Part shown: positions 36,401-48,060 of the stretch, in pieces
How positions within the stretch are numbered: the first letter of the stretch is position 1
Layout: each line of letters begins with the position of its first letter
Source: Pocillopora verrucosa
Lineage: Eukaryota; Cnidaria; Anthozoa; Scleractinia; Pocilloporidae
Assembly: GCF_036669915.1 (NCBI RefSeq)
Contig: NC_089323.1
Coordinates: 20,654,708-20,718,707, forward strand
Reading direction: 5' to 3'
DNA: 64,000 nt
The notes under the pieces: generated by a model
What the model was told of the DNA's origin: nothing
What the model saw: the letters and a program-made list of their open reading frames with translations, nothing else
The model's database searches: none
Program-made: the position numbers and the translations under genes

Positions 36401-39400
36401 GCAACAGTTTTGGCGGCGTCCAGTTGTGTTATACCTGTAATCCATACAGCCTTTTCTTTACATTGGCAATGTCAATAGCACACTGATAATTACCGGAGTC
36501 TTGAGAAACCATCTTAGAGATTGACGAACTTTTGAGTGAACATTCCACCAGAGGATCACTGGTTCTGTATTGAAAGTTATTCATGTATATTTGTTATTTC
36601 CTAGGGTGCAACGAAACTCTCACCTCAGTCAGCGGTACCTTCCATTCACCAAATTATCCAAGAAATTACCCCCATGGCCAATATTGCTCTTGGAAAATAA
36701 AGGTTAATACAACCCTACGTATTCGATTGACGTTTAAAAACTTTAGTCTTCAGATCGAGAAAAACACGGACCAGTTATACGTTTATGATGGGGAGAATGA
36801 AACAGGGAAGATACTGGATGTGTTTTATGGGGATCATCCTCCCCCAAAGGAAGGAATTTACTCTTCTTCCAACAGCTTATTCGTGATCTTCAAGTCAAAC
36901 AAGAATGATTCTTTTGCCGGCTTCAGTGCTTACTATGACACTATTTATGATCCGGGTAAGTAATTTTCACCCTTAAGTTTAATACCCATGCCTTGCAATA
37001 ATAGGCATTTCTCCTTTTTTCCGGAGTTTATAAGGAGCCATGTTAGAAATTAACGAACATTTAGGCGAAAATTCTACCAGTGGATCACTGATTCTACATG
37101 GAAAGTTATTCATGTATATGTGCATTTTTTATTTCCTAGGGTGCAACGAAACTCTCACCTCAGTCAACGGTATCTTCCGTTCACCAAATTATCCAAGAAA
37201 TTACCCCCATGGCCAATATTGCTCTTGGAAAATAAAGGTTAATACAACCTTACGTATTCGATTGATGTTCACAGACTTTAGTCTTCAGATCGAGAAAAAC
37301 ACAGACCAGTTATACGTTTATGATGGGGAGAATGCAACAGGGAAGATACTGGACGTATTTTATGGGGATCATCCTCCTCCAAAGGAAGGAATTTATTCTT
37401 CTTCCAACAGCTTATTCGTGATCTTCAAGTCGGACAAGAACGACTCTTATGCCGGCTTCAGTGCTTACTATGACACTGTTGATGATCCGGGTGAGTAATT
37501 TTCACCCTTAAGTTTAATACTCATGCCTTGCAATTATAAGCATTTCTCCTTTTCTTCATATTTAGAATTTCAACACAAGCTGCCTATCTATTCAAAATCG
37601 CTCACATGCTTCAAAACGTACTAAATAATAAAATGTTATGTTTATGTTGATACAAGTGTTATATTTTCCATCATACAGTAAACTTATAAATTGAGAAACC
37701 ATCTTAGAGATTGACGAACTTTTGAGTGAACATTCCACCAGAGGATCACTGGTTCTGTATTGAAAGTTATTCATGTATATTTGTTATTTCCTAGGGTGCA
37801 ACGAAACTCTCACCTCAGTCAGCGGTACCTTCCATTCACCAAATTATCCAAGAAATTACCCCCATGGCCAATATTGCTCTTGGAAAATAAAGGTTAATAC
37901 AACCCTACGTATTCGATTGACGTTTAAAAACTTTAGTCTTCAGATCGAGAAAAACACGGACCAGTTATACGTTTATGATGGGGAGAATGAAACAGGGAAG
38001 ATACTGGATGTGTTTTATGGGGATCATCCTCCCCCAAAGGAAGGAATTTACTCTTCTTCCAACAGCTTATTCGTGATCTTCAAGTCAAACAAGAATGATT
38101 CTTTTGCCGGCTTCAGTGCTTACTATGACACTATTTATGATCCGGGTAAGTAATTTTCACCCTTAAGTTTAATACCCATGCCTTGCAATAATAGGCATTT
38201 CTCCTTTTTTCCGGAGTTTATAAGGAGCCATGTTAGAAATTAACGAACATTTAGGCGAAAATTCTACCAGTGGATCACTGATTCTACATGGAAAGTTATT
38301 CATGTATATGTGCATTTTTTATTTCCTAGGGTGCAACGAAACTCTCACCTCAGTCAACGGTATCTTCCGTTCACCAAATTATCCAAGAAATTACCCCCAT
38401 GGCCAATATTGCTCTTGGAAAATAAAGGTTAATACAACCTTACGTATTCGATTGATGTTCACAGACTTTAGTCTTCAGATCGAGAAAAACACAGACCAGT
38501 TATACGTTTATGATGGGGAGAATGCAACAGGGAAGATACTGGACGTATTTTATGGGGATCATCCTCCTCCAAAGGAAGGAATTTACTCTTCTTCCAACAG
38601 CTTATTCGTGATCTTCAAGTCGGACAAGAACGACTCTTATGCCGGCTTCAGTGCTTACTATGACACTGTTGATGATCCGGGTGAGTAATTTTCACCCTTA
38701 AGTTTAATACTCATGCCTTGCAATTATAAGCATTTCTCCTTTTCTTCATATTTAGAATTTCAACACAAGCTGCCTATCTATTCAAAATCGCTCACATGCT
38801 TCAAAACGTACTAAATAATAAAATGTTATGTTTATGTTGATACAAGTGTTATATTTTCCATCATACAGTAAACTTATAAATTCATCAATTTTACAATAGA
38901 TGTGCACCTTTCCACAACACCAGCACCGATGGTCAGCAAAAACCCGAAATTGACACAGAAATCAACATCCATTACCGCTATACCATCCGAGGAAATTGAG
39001 CCATGTAATGAAAGAGAACATCTGGGAGTCAAAGGTATCCTGATGCAATAACTTTCTATACGTTAACGATACGAGTTAATTCAGCCCCGCTCAAAGTTAT
39101 TCTTTCTAAAGGGAATTTTTTATATCCAACGGAAACGTTTCATGTATAAATTGTACTAAATCTGTTAGATTTTTTAATGTACTTTCAGAGTTTGTTTAAG
39201 ATTACATCTTTGGAATGTTTCTTTGTGTGTTTGATTTTTTTTTCAGGTACGCAAGCTAAACGGGAACAGGCCACGATCAAAAAGACATTGTGTATGGATC
39301 TGTGATTGGAATACTTGCCTTACTGCTGGTAGTATCTTTATTTTACCAATGTAGAAAGAAACACAAACGTAAGTGATTGCGTTGGAGTATCATGTCAATC

Positions 39401-39875
39401 AGAATTTTAGTGTGACCTCAATGAAACTGCGAACATTTACAACGTGAAAACCATTTTCTACCTATCGAGGGCTGAACTGATCGCTTCATTATTCATTCAT
39501 TGCAATTAAAATTTGGTTTGGAATGAGAAGGAAGAAGTCTGCTGAATTGATGATAATATCAAGACCCTTATGGTGAAAAATACACATTAGAAAATATTGC
39601 TAAAGCCACTATACCGCTTAGGTTTACAGTCCTCATTTATACACTTGATATTACCTGTCAGCAACCTAATTCATGTTTTACAGCAGTCATGTAATTAAGT
39701 AAGTCGTAACAAAAAATTATTGCTGACGCTTTTGTTCTACAATGCAGAAGAAGCGGCTGAAATTAAAATCAACGATCAGAAGTTCACCAGCCAACAACAT
39801 GATCCTGAGAATGGCATGGGAGAAGAAACGATACCGTTTCAAAGAAGTTCAGAAGGAAGGACGTCTCTGGACTAG
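33451..39875 (+). CDS. receptor D: intact ApeC-CUB(x4)-stalk-transmembrane receptor
   Basis: Exons 33451-33508 (signal peptide MLLWTILGLMFFTCSLSVS), 35257-35499 and 35708-36091 (ApeC), 36605-36955, 37140-37490, 37795-38145 and 38330-38680 (four CUBs), 38900-39034 (Thr/Ser/Pro stalk), 39270-39368 (membrane, DIVYGSVIGILALLLVVSLF) and 39748-39875 (tail, stop TAG). They sum to 2451 nt, exactly 817 codons, in phase throughout. ApeC has CTRWPAGTYGLPKP, KYCIYKKYPRCPEGL, SPFFLLAYESAKCQMVKW and FYCYYRG. Each CUB holds CNETLTSV, GQYCSW, TDQLYVYDGEN and AGFSAYYDT, with only one cysteine pair. The membrane exon uses the acceptor at 39269, because the stronger-looking one at 39246 leads to a stop. The 42-residue tail lacks known signalling motifs. 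AATAAA signals lie near 40037 and 40129. This is the best complete member of the cluster. Confidence 0.87.
34269..34371 (+). other. orphan exon-like segment in intron 1 of D
   Basis: An acceptor (ctctttag) and donor (gtaaaa) enclose 103 nt that stay open after the signal exon (Thr/Ser/Gly-rich, then a FFSFYRNGT stretch). Its exit phase does not fit the ApeC exon, so including it would shift the frame. A decayed remnant lies in the matching intron of module E near 41275-41315. It may be a lost or alternative exon. Confidence 0.4.
34395..34735. mobile_element. MITE-like repeat with ttaagcggt motifs, copy 1
   Basis: Sequence with repeated ttaagcggt/cacctctatttagcggtcgc blocks, similar to 44375-44784. 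The right end is diverged and its boundary approximate. Confidence 0.5.
36240..36390 (+). pseudogene. degenerate copy of the 3' end of an ApeC exon
   Basis: gaccaagacaaagcac, ctggaaaaagtcacccc and a ttgttatttttactatgg stretch repeat, with losses, the end of the ApeC exon at about 36010-36100, including the donor region (gtgaggctcaattgcc). It is a decayed duplicate and does not fit any frame. Confidence 0.6.
36501..38880 (+). repeat. 1190-bp near-identical tandem duplication with two CUB exons per copy
   Basis: Copy 1 (36501-37690) and copy 2 (37691-38880) are collinear and almost identical. One difference I saw is ggaatttatt near 37391 versus ggaatttact near 38581. Each copy carries two CUB exons 535 bp apart, themselves an older duplication. 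Both copies are in frame in receptor D. A recent unequal exchange or an assembly duplication would look the same. Confidence 0.93.
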
Positions 39876-42800
39876 TCAAAAGATTGTACACCACCATCTG
39901 CTGGACTACTATCGGTGGCAGTTCCCAAAGACAATGTCGTTATTTTAAAGATAACTTAAAGATAATGTAAAACGAAGAAGCTATAAACAAGAACCAGCTC
40001 TCCAAGGAAAGTTTTACTGAACTGCGCTGAACGTGGAAATAAACCTCTATGATGTATAGTGCAAAGGGGCGATTTACAAATCTTTTAAGTTTGCTGTTTT
40101 AGAAGGGGTGTATTTCTTTTGATTTTGTCGAAATAAACTGCTTAGGGTCATGGCTACATAGCAGCTTAATAAAAAAGTTACTTCTACTCAGTGATCACCT
40201 TTGATCGTCCTAATTACTTCCACGACCTGAGCGATTATCCTTTTCAATTTCGTGGGGAAGGGGGTACTATTTGACATGTTGCTTTTTCTCTGTCGAAGAG
40301 GAAAACATTTTAAATTACCCTGCAACTATCAACTCATAAACTAAAGTATATGCCTCTAGTGAAACTCTGATAATTATCTTAATTATAACATGTATAATTC
40401 GCCCAATCAGATGATATAAAAGAATACTTCTGGGTCGGTTTGATTAACCCTTTCACTCCCAAGATGTAAATATCAATTCTCTGCAATGTCTACCATACAT
40501 GTCTTACTTATTCAGGTTTGAAAATTTGATGTTTAAATCAAACAATATCCCCTAGAACATAAATAAAAAACCACACGACTGGGCTTCGAATAGGAAAAAA
40601 CTAGCAAGGAGGGCTAAGAAGAATAATAGTATGAATCGCAGATGAAGAACTTGAATATAAAGAAACGAGTCAGATCCATTGACCGTTACGCAGTCGTAAG
40701 CCGCGAGTTCGACGTGATATAAATATTTGCGTGACAACCATTGAGTGATAAACGTTTGCATACTTATATCTTGACCGGTATTTCCGTATCAAGTCACGCT
40801 TTATGAGGATTCGAAATAGAGTAAAGATCATATGCTTCAACACATTGGAGATATTTCAAAGATCTTAGCGACATTAAAATGCTACGGAGGACAATTTTAA
40901 GACTGATAGTCTTTGCCAGTACTTTACGTTTGTCAGGTGAGTTATGTGCGAGAGATTCCGCTGAGAGACATAAATATATGAGCATACAATGAAAATGTCG
41001 CTTAGAGAGGTGCTTAGACACACTTGTTAAACGATTAACAGTTAATGCTTCAAGAATTTTGTTTTCTCCCTTTACCTGACAGGTTTAATGTAAAGGCGTT
41101 AAATGCAAATTCCTTCCTTAGTTATCCACTAGAGAAGGTAACATTCGGCTGACATAGTCACCATTCCGGAATAGATAAATACGACGGTGTAATTTGAGTG
41201 TAGGTATTGCATACTTTCATTAGGATTACAGTATCAGCGTGGCCATGAAACTGTATCTTTTTTTTTATCCTGACACAGCCAATACGAAATGCTAAGATAG
41301 GTAAAACGTTTAGCATTCGCTGTGCCTCTTTTTATGTTACGTGAAATAATGTTATTCGATGAGTTATGATGTAACGTTATTCATAATACTCCGTTGACCA
41401 CTCAAGTGATCAAAGGGTCAAAACATTTGAAGAAGCGGAAGAAGCGGACGTCAGATGTTAAAGAATTCGAAAAAAAAATATGGGGTGGAAAATTGGAAAG
41501 TCTTAACCTGCATTTCAAGGAGGTATCTAAAATCGATTTATTCAAATTTCTTATTAATAATTGGTTTACCTTCAGAATCTGTTTGGTGGCCTGCTGGATC
41601 ATATGGAATACCAAACCCGTGTCTGGCTGTCCTAGGACTACTGGCTTTCAGTGGAAGAAAGGATGGAGGTCTCAGGACACAAATGGTGCATCATCAAAAA
41701 ATGCCAGATCCCTTGACTTCCACCTCGACGCCGAAGTAGATGAGACCAAAGTCCAAAGATCATTCTGTATAAAAACATCCATAATTGACGACCATAACAG
41801 ACCGAAATGGCCACAAGGTAATAACTAAGAGTCGTGAAGTTTGGGGGGTTAGGGTTAGGGTTAGCCCCAGACAACGAGACCGTTGAAAATATGTTATTTA
41901 AGAAGCAGAGGTCTTAATCATGAAATAGTCCCTTTATTTTTGCTAAGTTTTGAATGTGTTGTATATCATACATGGTCAGTCTTCCAGGGAAAATTACCAC
42001 TATTATTGGATGTTCGCCTACAAAAGAAAGTATTTCCGGAAGGATGATCTAATTTGTTGACGTGTATCGTGTTTGTAGGACCCCAACGAACACTAGAAAT
42101 TAAAACCTGAAACACAATCAGACGTGCTCGCGACGGCCAGCACTGAATAAGAAAGCTATCAAAAAGGGACACTTGTACATGACTGTTAATGTACGTAGTC
42201 TATGACATGACCTTGGTCTACAAACATGAAACCAATATTCAGTTGTCATTCATGCCGATCAATCCCTGCAGGACAATATTGTATCTACAAAAGGGGACCC
42301 TGCCCTGCAAACTTTAGAAAAGGCTATGTCTACTGGGATGATGACGACAGTAAACAAAATAAAAATAAACATAATGGAACGCTTCCTGATGGTACGTACA
42401 ACAAGGACACGAGAATCGAGTTTTGCTGCAAAAGTGACGGGGAAAAAGATACTTCTATTCTCCTTCCCTCCGAATCTCCATTTTTCCTGCTGGCTTACAA
42501 CTCAGGCAAATGTCAGATGGTCAAATGGGCGATAGCCAGTGTAGAGTGGATTTATTATGATACTCAAAACAAAAACAACCACGATGGAAGAAACGGCGAA
42601 TTCCCTTATGATGCCGGTAAAAAGCATCCCAAAATGTATTACTGTTACTACACTGGTGAGTAAAAAGTTACCTCTACTTTTATATTTTGAAGAGATCATA
42701 CACAGATACATGTTGGCTTATGCACGTTCGTAAGCTGACACGATTAAAATTCCATTTGTTGAAGTAGGTAAAAAAAATCCATCTTGGATGTGAAAAAAAG

Positions 42801-42955
42801 GTCTCAGCAGTTGCTGAAGGCGTCTCTCACCTAACGTCTCAACAACCTGTAGTGGCCTCTTCGGCTTCATTTTTTTACTCTGCCCAGCTATTAAGTGGCA
42901 AGAGTGATATTACGATACGTGATACAAAGGGATCTAATAAACTAACGTTCAAATT

Positions 42956-43143
42956 AACAAATAGATTCCAAGTTGCTGTGTGTCTGTTCAGTAATAGATC
43001 ACAGATGACGTCAAAATGTGATAAGAAGAAAAAAGTGGCACACGAGGTGCAACCGAGTGTGTCCCTGATATTCTTATCACATTTTGACATCCTCTGTGAT
43101 CTATTACTGAACAGACGCACGGCAAATTGGAATCTATTTGTTT
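42956..43143. mobile_element. foldback MITE
   Basis: Two arms of about 72 bp (42956-43027 and 43071-43143) are near-perfect inverted copies, starting aacaaatagattccaa and ending ttggaatctatttgttt, around a 43-bp loop. It has no coding potential. It lies in the intron of receptor E. Confidence 0.85.
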
Positions 43144-43209
43144 TATGTCATAAAGACTTAAAAAAGTTTAAAAAAGTCTTTACGGTGTATAAGCTCCCAG
43201 CTCCCAGTT

Positions 43210-43282
43210 GGCTTGATAGCTCAGTTGGTTAGAGCGCTGCACCGGTATCGCAGAGGTCATGGGTTCGATTCCCGTTCAGGCC
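43210..43282 (+). tRNA. tRNA-Thr(GGT)-like sequence, SINE head copy 1
   Basis: 73 nt folding as a tRNA: seven-pair acceptor stem (ggcttga with tcaggcc), D arm tagctcagttggtta, anticodon loop ccggtat (GGT), T arm with ggttcgattcc. Position 33 is C where U is universal, and the anticodon stem has an A-C mismatch. It is therefore more likely a SINE promoter region than a working tRNA. Confidence 0.45.
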
Positions 43283-43456
43283 TGAATTTTTTTCAGGCCT
43301 TATTTCTCAACTGCTTAAGTTGAGTATATACTGCGATGATCTTCATTTGCTTAAAATGTATTTTCCGCAGTACAAATATATGACTTTCATGTATTCTTAT
43401 CACACCTTCTCCATCTACGGGTATATAACGAACTCACAATTGACCAGCTCCCAGTT

Positions 43457-43529
43457 GGCTTGATAGCTCAGTTGGTTAGAGCGCTGCACCGGTATCGCAG
43501 AGGTCATGGGTTCGATTCCCGTTCAGGCC
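43457..43529 (+). tRNA. tRNA-Thr(GGT)-like sequence, SINE head copy 2
   Basis: Identical to the copy at 43210-43282, with the same departures from a functional tRNA. Confidence 0.45.
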
Positions 43530-44374
43530 TGAATTTTTTTCAGGCCTTATTTCTCAACTGCTTAAGTTGAGTATATACTGCGATGATCTTCATTTGCTTA
43601 AAAATTATCAAGTTAGTTGATGAAACCAAATTATCCCATGAAATTATGTGTATATTAAACCACATATACATGACATATGTGTATATCTGTTCTCAGGTTG
43701 TAATAAAACTCTAACTTCAGCCAATGGCACTTTCCATTCACCGAACTATCCAGGAAAGTACCCGAATGGTCAATACTGCTCGTGGACGATCACAGTTAAC
43801 CAAACACAACAGATCTTATTGATTTTTACTGAATTTAGACTGCAAAACAAGATTAACACAGACGAATTATACGTTTATGATGGAAAAGATTCAAAGGGGG
43901 AGGTGCTAGGAGTCTTTTATGGAGGTCACCCTCCCCCAGAAAAAGGAATGTACTCTTCATCTAAGCACATGTTTATAATTTTCAAGTCAGACAAAAATAA
44001 CTCTTACACCGGCTTTAAAGCGTCTTACTTTGGTGTCAATATTTCAGGTAAGTATTGTTTGATGTCTTTTCATCTTTTCTCCAAAAATTATGTTTAGTTA
44101 AGATTTAGTAAAGCAATGAAACAGAGTTCAAGGGTTCAATTCATTTCTGGGGAATGTGCAGATATCATGCAATTAAAAGATATATTTGCCAAAATTATAA
44201 GGCGAACGATTAAATTAAATAATGCAAGTCATTTAACGGACTACTAAAACCTTTATTTCCAAAAAGCGTCAACAGGATCACCAGACAGGACGACACTAAG
44301 TGAGATTCCTTCATCTCCAGCTGATGACCCGAACAGTAGAGAAAGGGCGAACCTGAAAACAAAGGTAACAAGAT

Positions 44375-44784
44375 GACTGTGGTTCTTCTTCTGTATTACC
44401 CGGCACTATATTGAGCGGTCAGTTCCCGGGATATTTACCCCTTAAACACTGTAATTTTCACCTCCATTAAACGGTCACCTCTATTTAGCGGTCGCGCTCA
44501 CTTTAGAGTGAGTCCCAACGGCCCGTTTCTATTGTCTTCCACCCGTACTGAACGGTCACTTAAAGCGGAACCTATCATATAAAACTAAGAAAAAGCTTTC
44601 AAGTGTGTTTAATCCACGTTTATCTCCAGAAATCAACGCTAGTAGCATCTGTGAGCGAGTTTTAATACATTAAGTGGTCACTTATGGCATGAAATGGCTT
44701 TTTTACCATACCCCATACCATTCCCCTACTCAGTGCAACCTGACTAAAGCTCTAGGGGTCACCGCTTAATACACTTCGACTGTA
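44375..44784. mobile_element. MITE-like repeat with ttaagcggt motifs, copy 2
   Basis: The left part shares cacctctatttagcggtcgc and gtcccaac blocks with 34395-34735. The right end (ggtcaccgcttaatacactt) is roughly inverted to the left end of copy 1 (cctgtattaagcggcac). It lies between the stalk and membrane exons of receptor E. Confidence 0.55.
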
Positions 44785-45212
44785 ATATGCATTCACTGAC
44801 AAATTAAGACATCCACGATAGCAGTATGGTGATCATAGCATCATCTTTGGACTCAGGATGCATGATTTATACCAATAAAACACTCACATAACCACTTAAC
44901 ATATTTTCGCAATTTCCAATGGATCCTATTACTTTTTTGTCTTTCAATATCCAACATTTGCTCCATATTGGCCCCATACAGAAGGGCATTTTACATGTTT
45001 AAGTTTCTTTTACATCATTTCACAATATGATTGGTGAAAAAAAAATTGAAAACCAAGTGTTTGCATTTGATTCACCTGTATATGTGACCAATCAACTTTT
45101 GGTAGGTGTGAATGTGTTATTTGTGGTCGTTCCCTTGGTGTTGATCGCCCTTTTAGCGTTCGTGCTTGCAGGAGTGGTGTTTTACCGCAAGAGGTTACAG
45201 TATTCTGTTTAA

Positions 45213-46420
45213 CCAACGGATCGATCGCCTGGCTCATAAGGTAAGGCGAAAATGTGATGTAAATGTCATTTTTACTAACAGGTGCCCTTTAGATTGTAGA
45301 CAACAACCCTCATAATGAGGGTTTGTCATCTTCGATCTTTATCTTCAATTAAGTTTCCCTTTATTAAGCTCTGATACTGAGAGAGATTAGAGTTCTTTCT
45401 CTTGATTAATGTACAAACCTTTTCATTCATCGCATCAGATCGACCTCAGGCCATCAGTACTTATTTTCAATGTAAGTTTTCATCGATTTATAAACTTTAA
45501 ATTTCTGTTTCACTGGATCAAAGGACAACGGAAATACTGTTATTTGAATGGGTAGCAAGTAAAATGTTATGGATTCGTTAAATAGAGGGAGCTTTGTAGA
45601 TAAACTCTGAAAGTTTTATAAGAATAATTTAAGGTTGTTTCCTGACAAATTCAATCATAGTCTTTTCTTCTGTTCTTTTTCAGCTCAAACCGAAGAAAAA
45701 TAAGAAATGATGAGAAAGTAGCGAGCAGTTTTGTAGTTGGTACAAACTTGCTTTAAACGAACTCCGGTTGACAACTCCTAAACATAGTGTACGACCTCCA
45801 GCATTATTTACAAGAGAGATTTAGTCTGCAATCGATTTAGTCGAAATAGAGCTCGAGATCCTAACATTAGCCCTGACGCTAAGCCGTCATGTTTGATTTT
45901 GTATGTTGTACGGAAATTCTTTTCTCTTTCCAACCCTCTCTGATTTAAAAGTTCAAAATGGGAGCTAATAATTTCACGAAAAAAGAAGGAACGAAAAATG
46001 TTTTGTGTAATGTAGAGTACAACTAATTACCGAAGTACAACTAATCTGCTTAGGATCAAATCAGCGACGTATTCATGGTACAAACGGACAACGACTACGT
46101 AAAGCACACAACACCAGCCAATGGTAGGCTTTCAAAAACGTACACCAGGGGTGGATCAAGGAATTTTGATAGGGGAAGGATGATTCAATCTTTTATTTAG
46201 AAAATATAGAAATGTCAATCTGCATTAGCGCCTTAACAAACTTAAATATGTTTCAAGACAAGTGAATACAAACCACTTCATATGGAGTTTTAATGTGCAA
46301 TCCTGCCGTTGCATGAATTGTACGTCAGATGAATAGTAAATATTAGAAAATTCACCCAGCCCCCACTTCCTTGACCCATTTACCTTGTACATAGGACTCG
46401 TTGTGTCACTTAGCTAATAT
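45213..46420. other. 3' region of receptor E, no further exon
   Basis: No domain or coding exon was recognised after the stop codon at 45212. AT-rich non-coding sequence. Confidence 0.4.
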
Positions 46421-46422
46421 TA

Positions 46423-46758
46423 CAGTAAAACCTCGATTTAACGAACCTCTATATAATGAAGTCCTCGGTATAACGAACACAATCCAGAGGCCCAAACGTA
46501 TAACATACCCGGATATAACGAACAAATGTCAACACGTGAAAATTTTTCATTTTTTTTTAAAAAAACTAAAGTAGTGAGCAGCACTCTGCGAACAGTAGTT
46601 GTAAACCTTCTTTATTCTCCAACGCGTTTTTTTCTAACTGTCGTCGACTTCTTCAAGGAGTTTTACAAGTTAAATCGAGGTTTTCCGTATAACGAACCCT
46701 CGATATTACGAACCAATTTCCCCAGTCCCTAGGCACTTGTTAAATCGAGGTTCCACTG
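46423..46758. mobile_element. pogo/Tigger-type MITE
   Basis: Terminal inverted repeats cagtaaaacctcgatttaac (left) and gttaaatcgaggttccactg (right) are bounded by TA on both sides. Internal repeats of tataacgaac occur throughout. The ends and TA target match the Tc1/mariner-pogo group. There is no transposase. Confidence 0.82.
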
Positions 46759-46760
46759 TA

Positions 46761-48060
46761 AAAACTATGTACCATAAATCATTCTAAGTAGTTTAAGTGT
46801 TTGTATTGAAAGTGGTTTTGTATTATTAAAGACGAAGTTAGTAAAATATATAGATACGGACAAGTCTGGTTGCAAGTAGCCGACATTTTGTATTGTTGCC
46901 ATGTTTTGTCTCTCCTGTTTGAGTTATTGGTCTAATTCAAAGCCATCTCGACCCAAACTACTCTTTAATTTACTACAAAATCCTTTTCTGAATATTCATT
47001 GCAAAGGAGCATGTTGTTCTGGTTTTCAGTGACTGTTACTTCACTATGCTTGTGCCTCTCGACTACAACAAGGGTACGAAAAATTACACGAAGACAAAGC
47101 AGAAAAGGCGAATTCCTGACGTCAAAAAAAAACGAGCACCCTGATAACAACATAATTTGAACCGGAAACGATCAAGCCTCGTGATGGCTATTTCGTATTC
47201 TTTTACTAGGTGACCGAGCCCCCAGGGACCTTAGCTTAATTTCCCATTTGTTCCAACATACGAATGATAGGTTATGAAATGAAGCTGACAATATATTCTA
47301 TACATAACCGAAATTCTGATTTTAAATCCAAGCTTGCGTGACCGTTGATCGTTTAAGGTCACAACAAAATGACAAATATAGAAGGCGTCTTTCCTTTTCT
47401 TTTGATCTATTCTCTAAACTTTCGCGCCTTGGAAATGCTGTGTAATTGGCCAATTCTAAGTGTTAACTAATATCTTCTTCCCATAGCCTAAAGGTTGCAG
47501 GTTAAGTCTTTTTTAGGGAGATTTGAAAAGGTAATGTTTGTAATATGTTTATGATGGGTTCAAAACATGTCGTCCTGTGATAACATCGCGAGAACTGTGA
47601 ACGCAGCCACTGAATCTGGTCTGTAGCGTTTGAGAATCAATATCCTCGTTTCTCAAACTTGGAATGCTCGTCAGGAACCCATTAAATCAGTTATCAACCT
47701 GGAGACCTTATAAGTAAGCAGCGAGTAACATATCGGAACACAAAAGCAGCCTAACTCCTAAATCGGTTTCTGAATTCCAAATTGACAGAAACATCACGCT
47801 TTGGCATTTCATTGGTGGGTTCGTAAGGAAACAATCTTTTAATTTTGAATGCTCTCCAATTAAAACAGCAAGTTGACAAAGATTGACGAATTGATAGAGC
47901 GACTTGTCAGTGCTATAGAATCACAAGAAAACAGTTTAGGAAAAATTTGAGTACCAAATCGAAACAACGGATGTTAAAAACGCGGTTTCAAGCTAAAACT
48001 AAGTCTAGTCGATTACAAAATCGTTCGGCTCAGCGAACAATTTATATTCCTGTTAAATAG
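46761..48060. other. 5' region of pseudogene F, nothing recognised
   Basis: No signal-peptide exon or other gene was identified. Confidence 0.35.

Larger units (their letters stand above)
43198..43603 (+). repeat. two tandem copies of a tRNA-derived SINE-like repeat
   Basis: The copies 43198-43356 and 43445-43603 are essentially identical (period 247 bp). Each has a tRNA-like head with A-box and B-box sequences, a short hairpin (ttcaggcctgaatttttttc) and an AT-rich tail ending cttcatttgcttaaaa. Near identity suggests local duplication and not two separate insertions. Confidence 0.8.
40879..45212 (+). pseudogene. receptor E: ApeC-CUB-stalk-transmembrane with two apparent one-base losses
   Basis: Exons 40879-40936 (signal peptide MLRRTILRLIVFASTLRLS), 41576-41817 and 42272-42655 (ApeC), 43697-44047 (CUB), 44267-44364 (stalk) and 45106-45212 (membrane VLFVVVPLVLIALLAFVL, then YRKRLQYSV and stop). 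The first ApeC exon is 242 nt where C and D have 243. The frame slips between YGIPN and KPVSGCP, as if an A were lost from an A run near 41613. The stalk exon leaves phase 0 while the membrane exon needs phase 1, again one base short, possibly in the A-rich end. With two more bases the gene would be 414 codons. The other exons look functional: YCIYKRGPCPANF, FCCKSDG, QMVKW, YYCYYTG, and a CUB with TDELYVYDGK. It is either a young pseudogene or has homopolymer errors in the assembly. The intron before the CUB has gained a foldback MITE and two tRNA-derived repeats. Confidence 0.7.

Noticed and set aside
39247..39305. Membrane exon of D starting at the first acceptor (39246)
   Set aside because: That frame stops after about 20 codons. 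The acceptor at 39269 gives the correct phase and a clean membrane segment.
43210..43529. Two functional tRNA-Thr genes
   Set aside because: C at position 33, an anticodon-stem mismatch and an attached repeated 3' body shared by both copies favour a SINE head. Listed only with low confidence.
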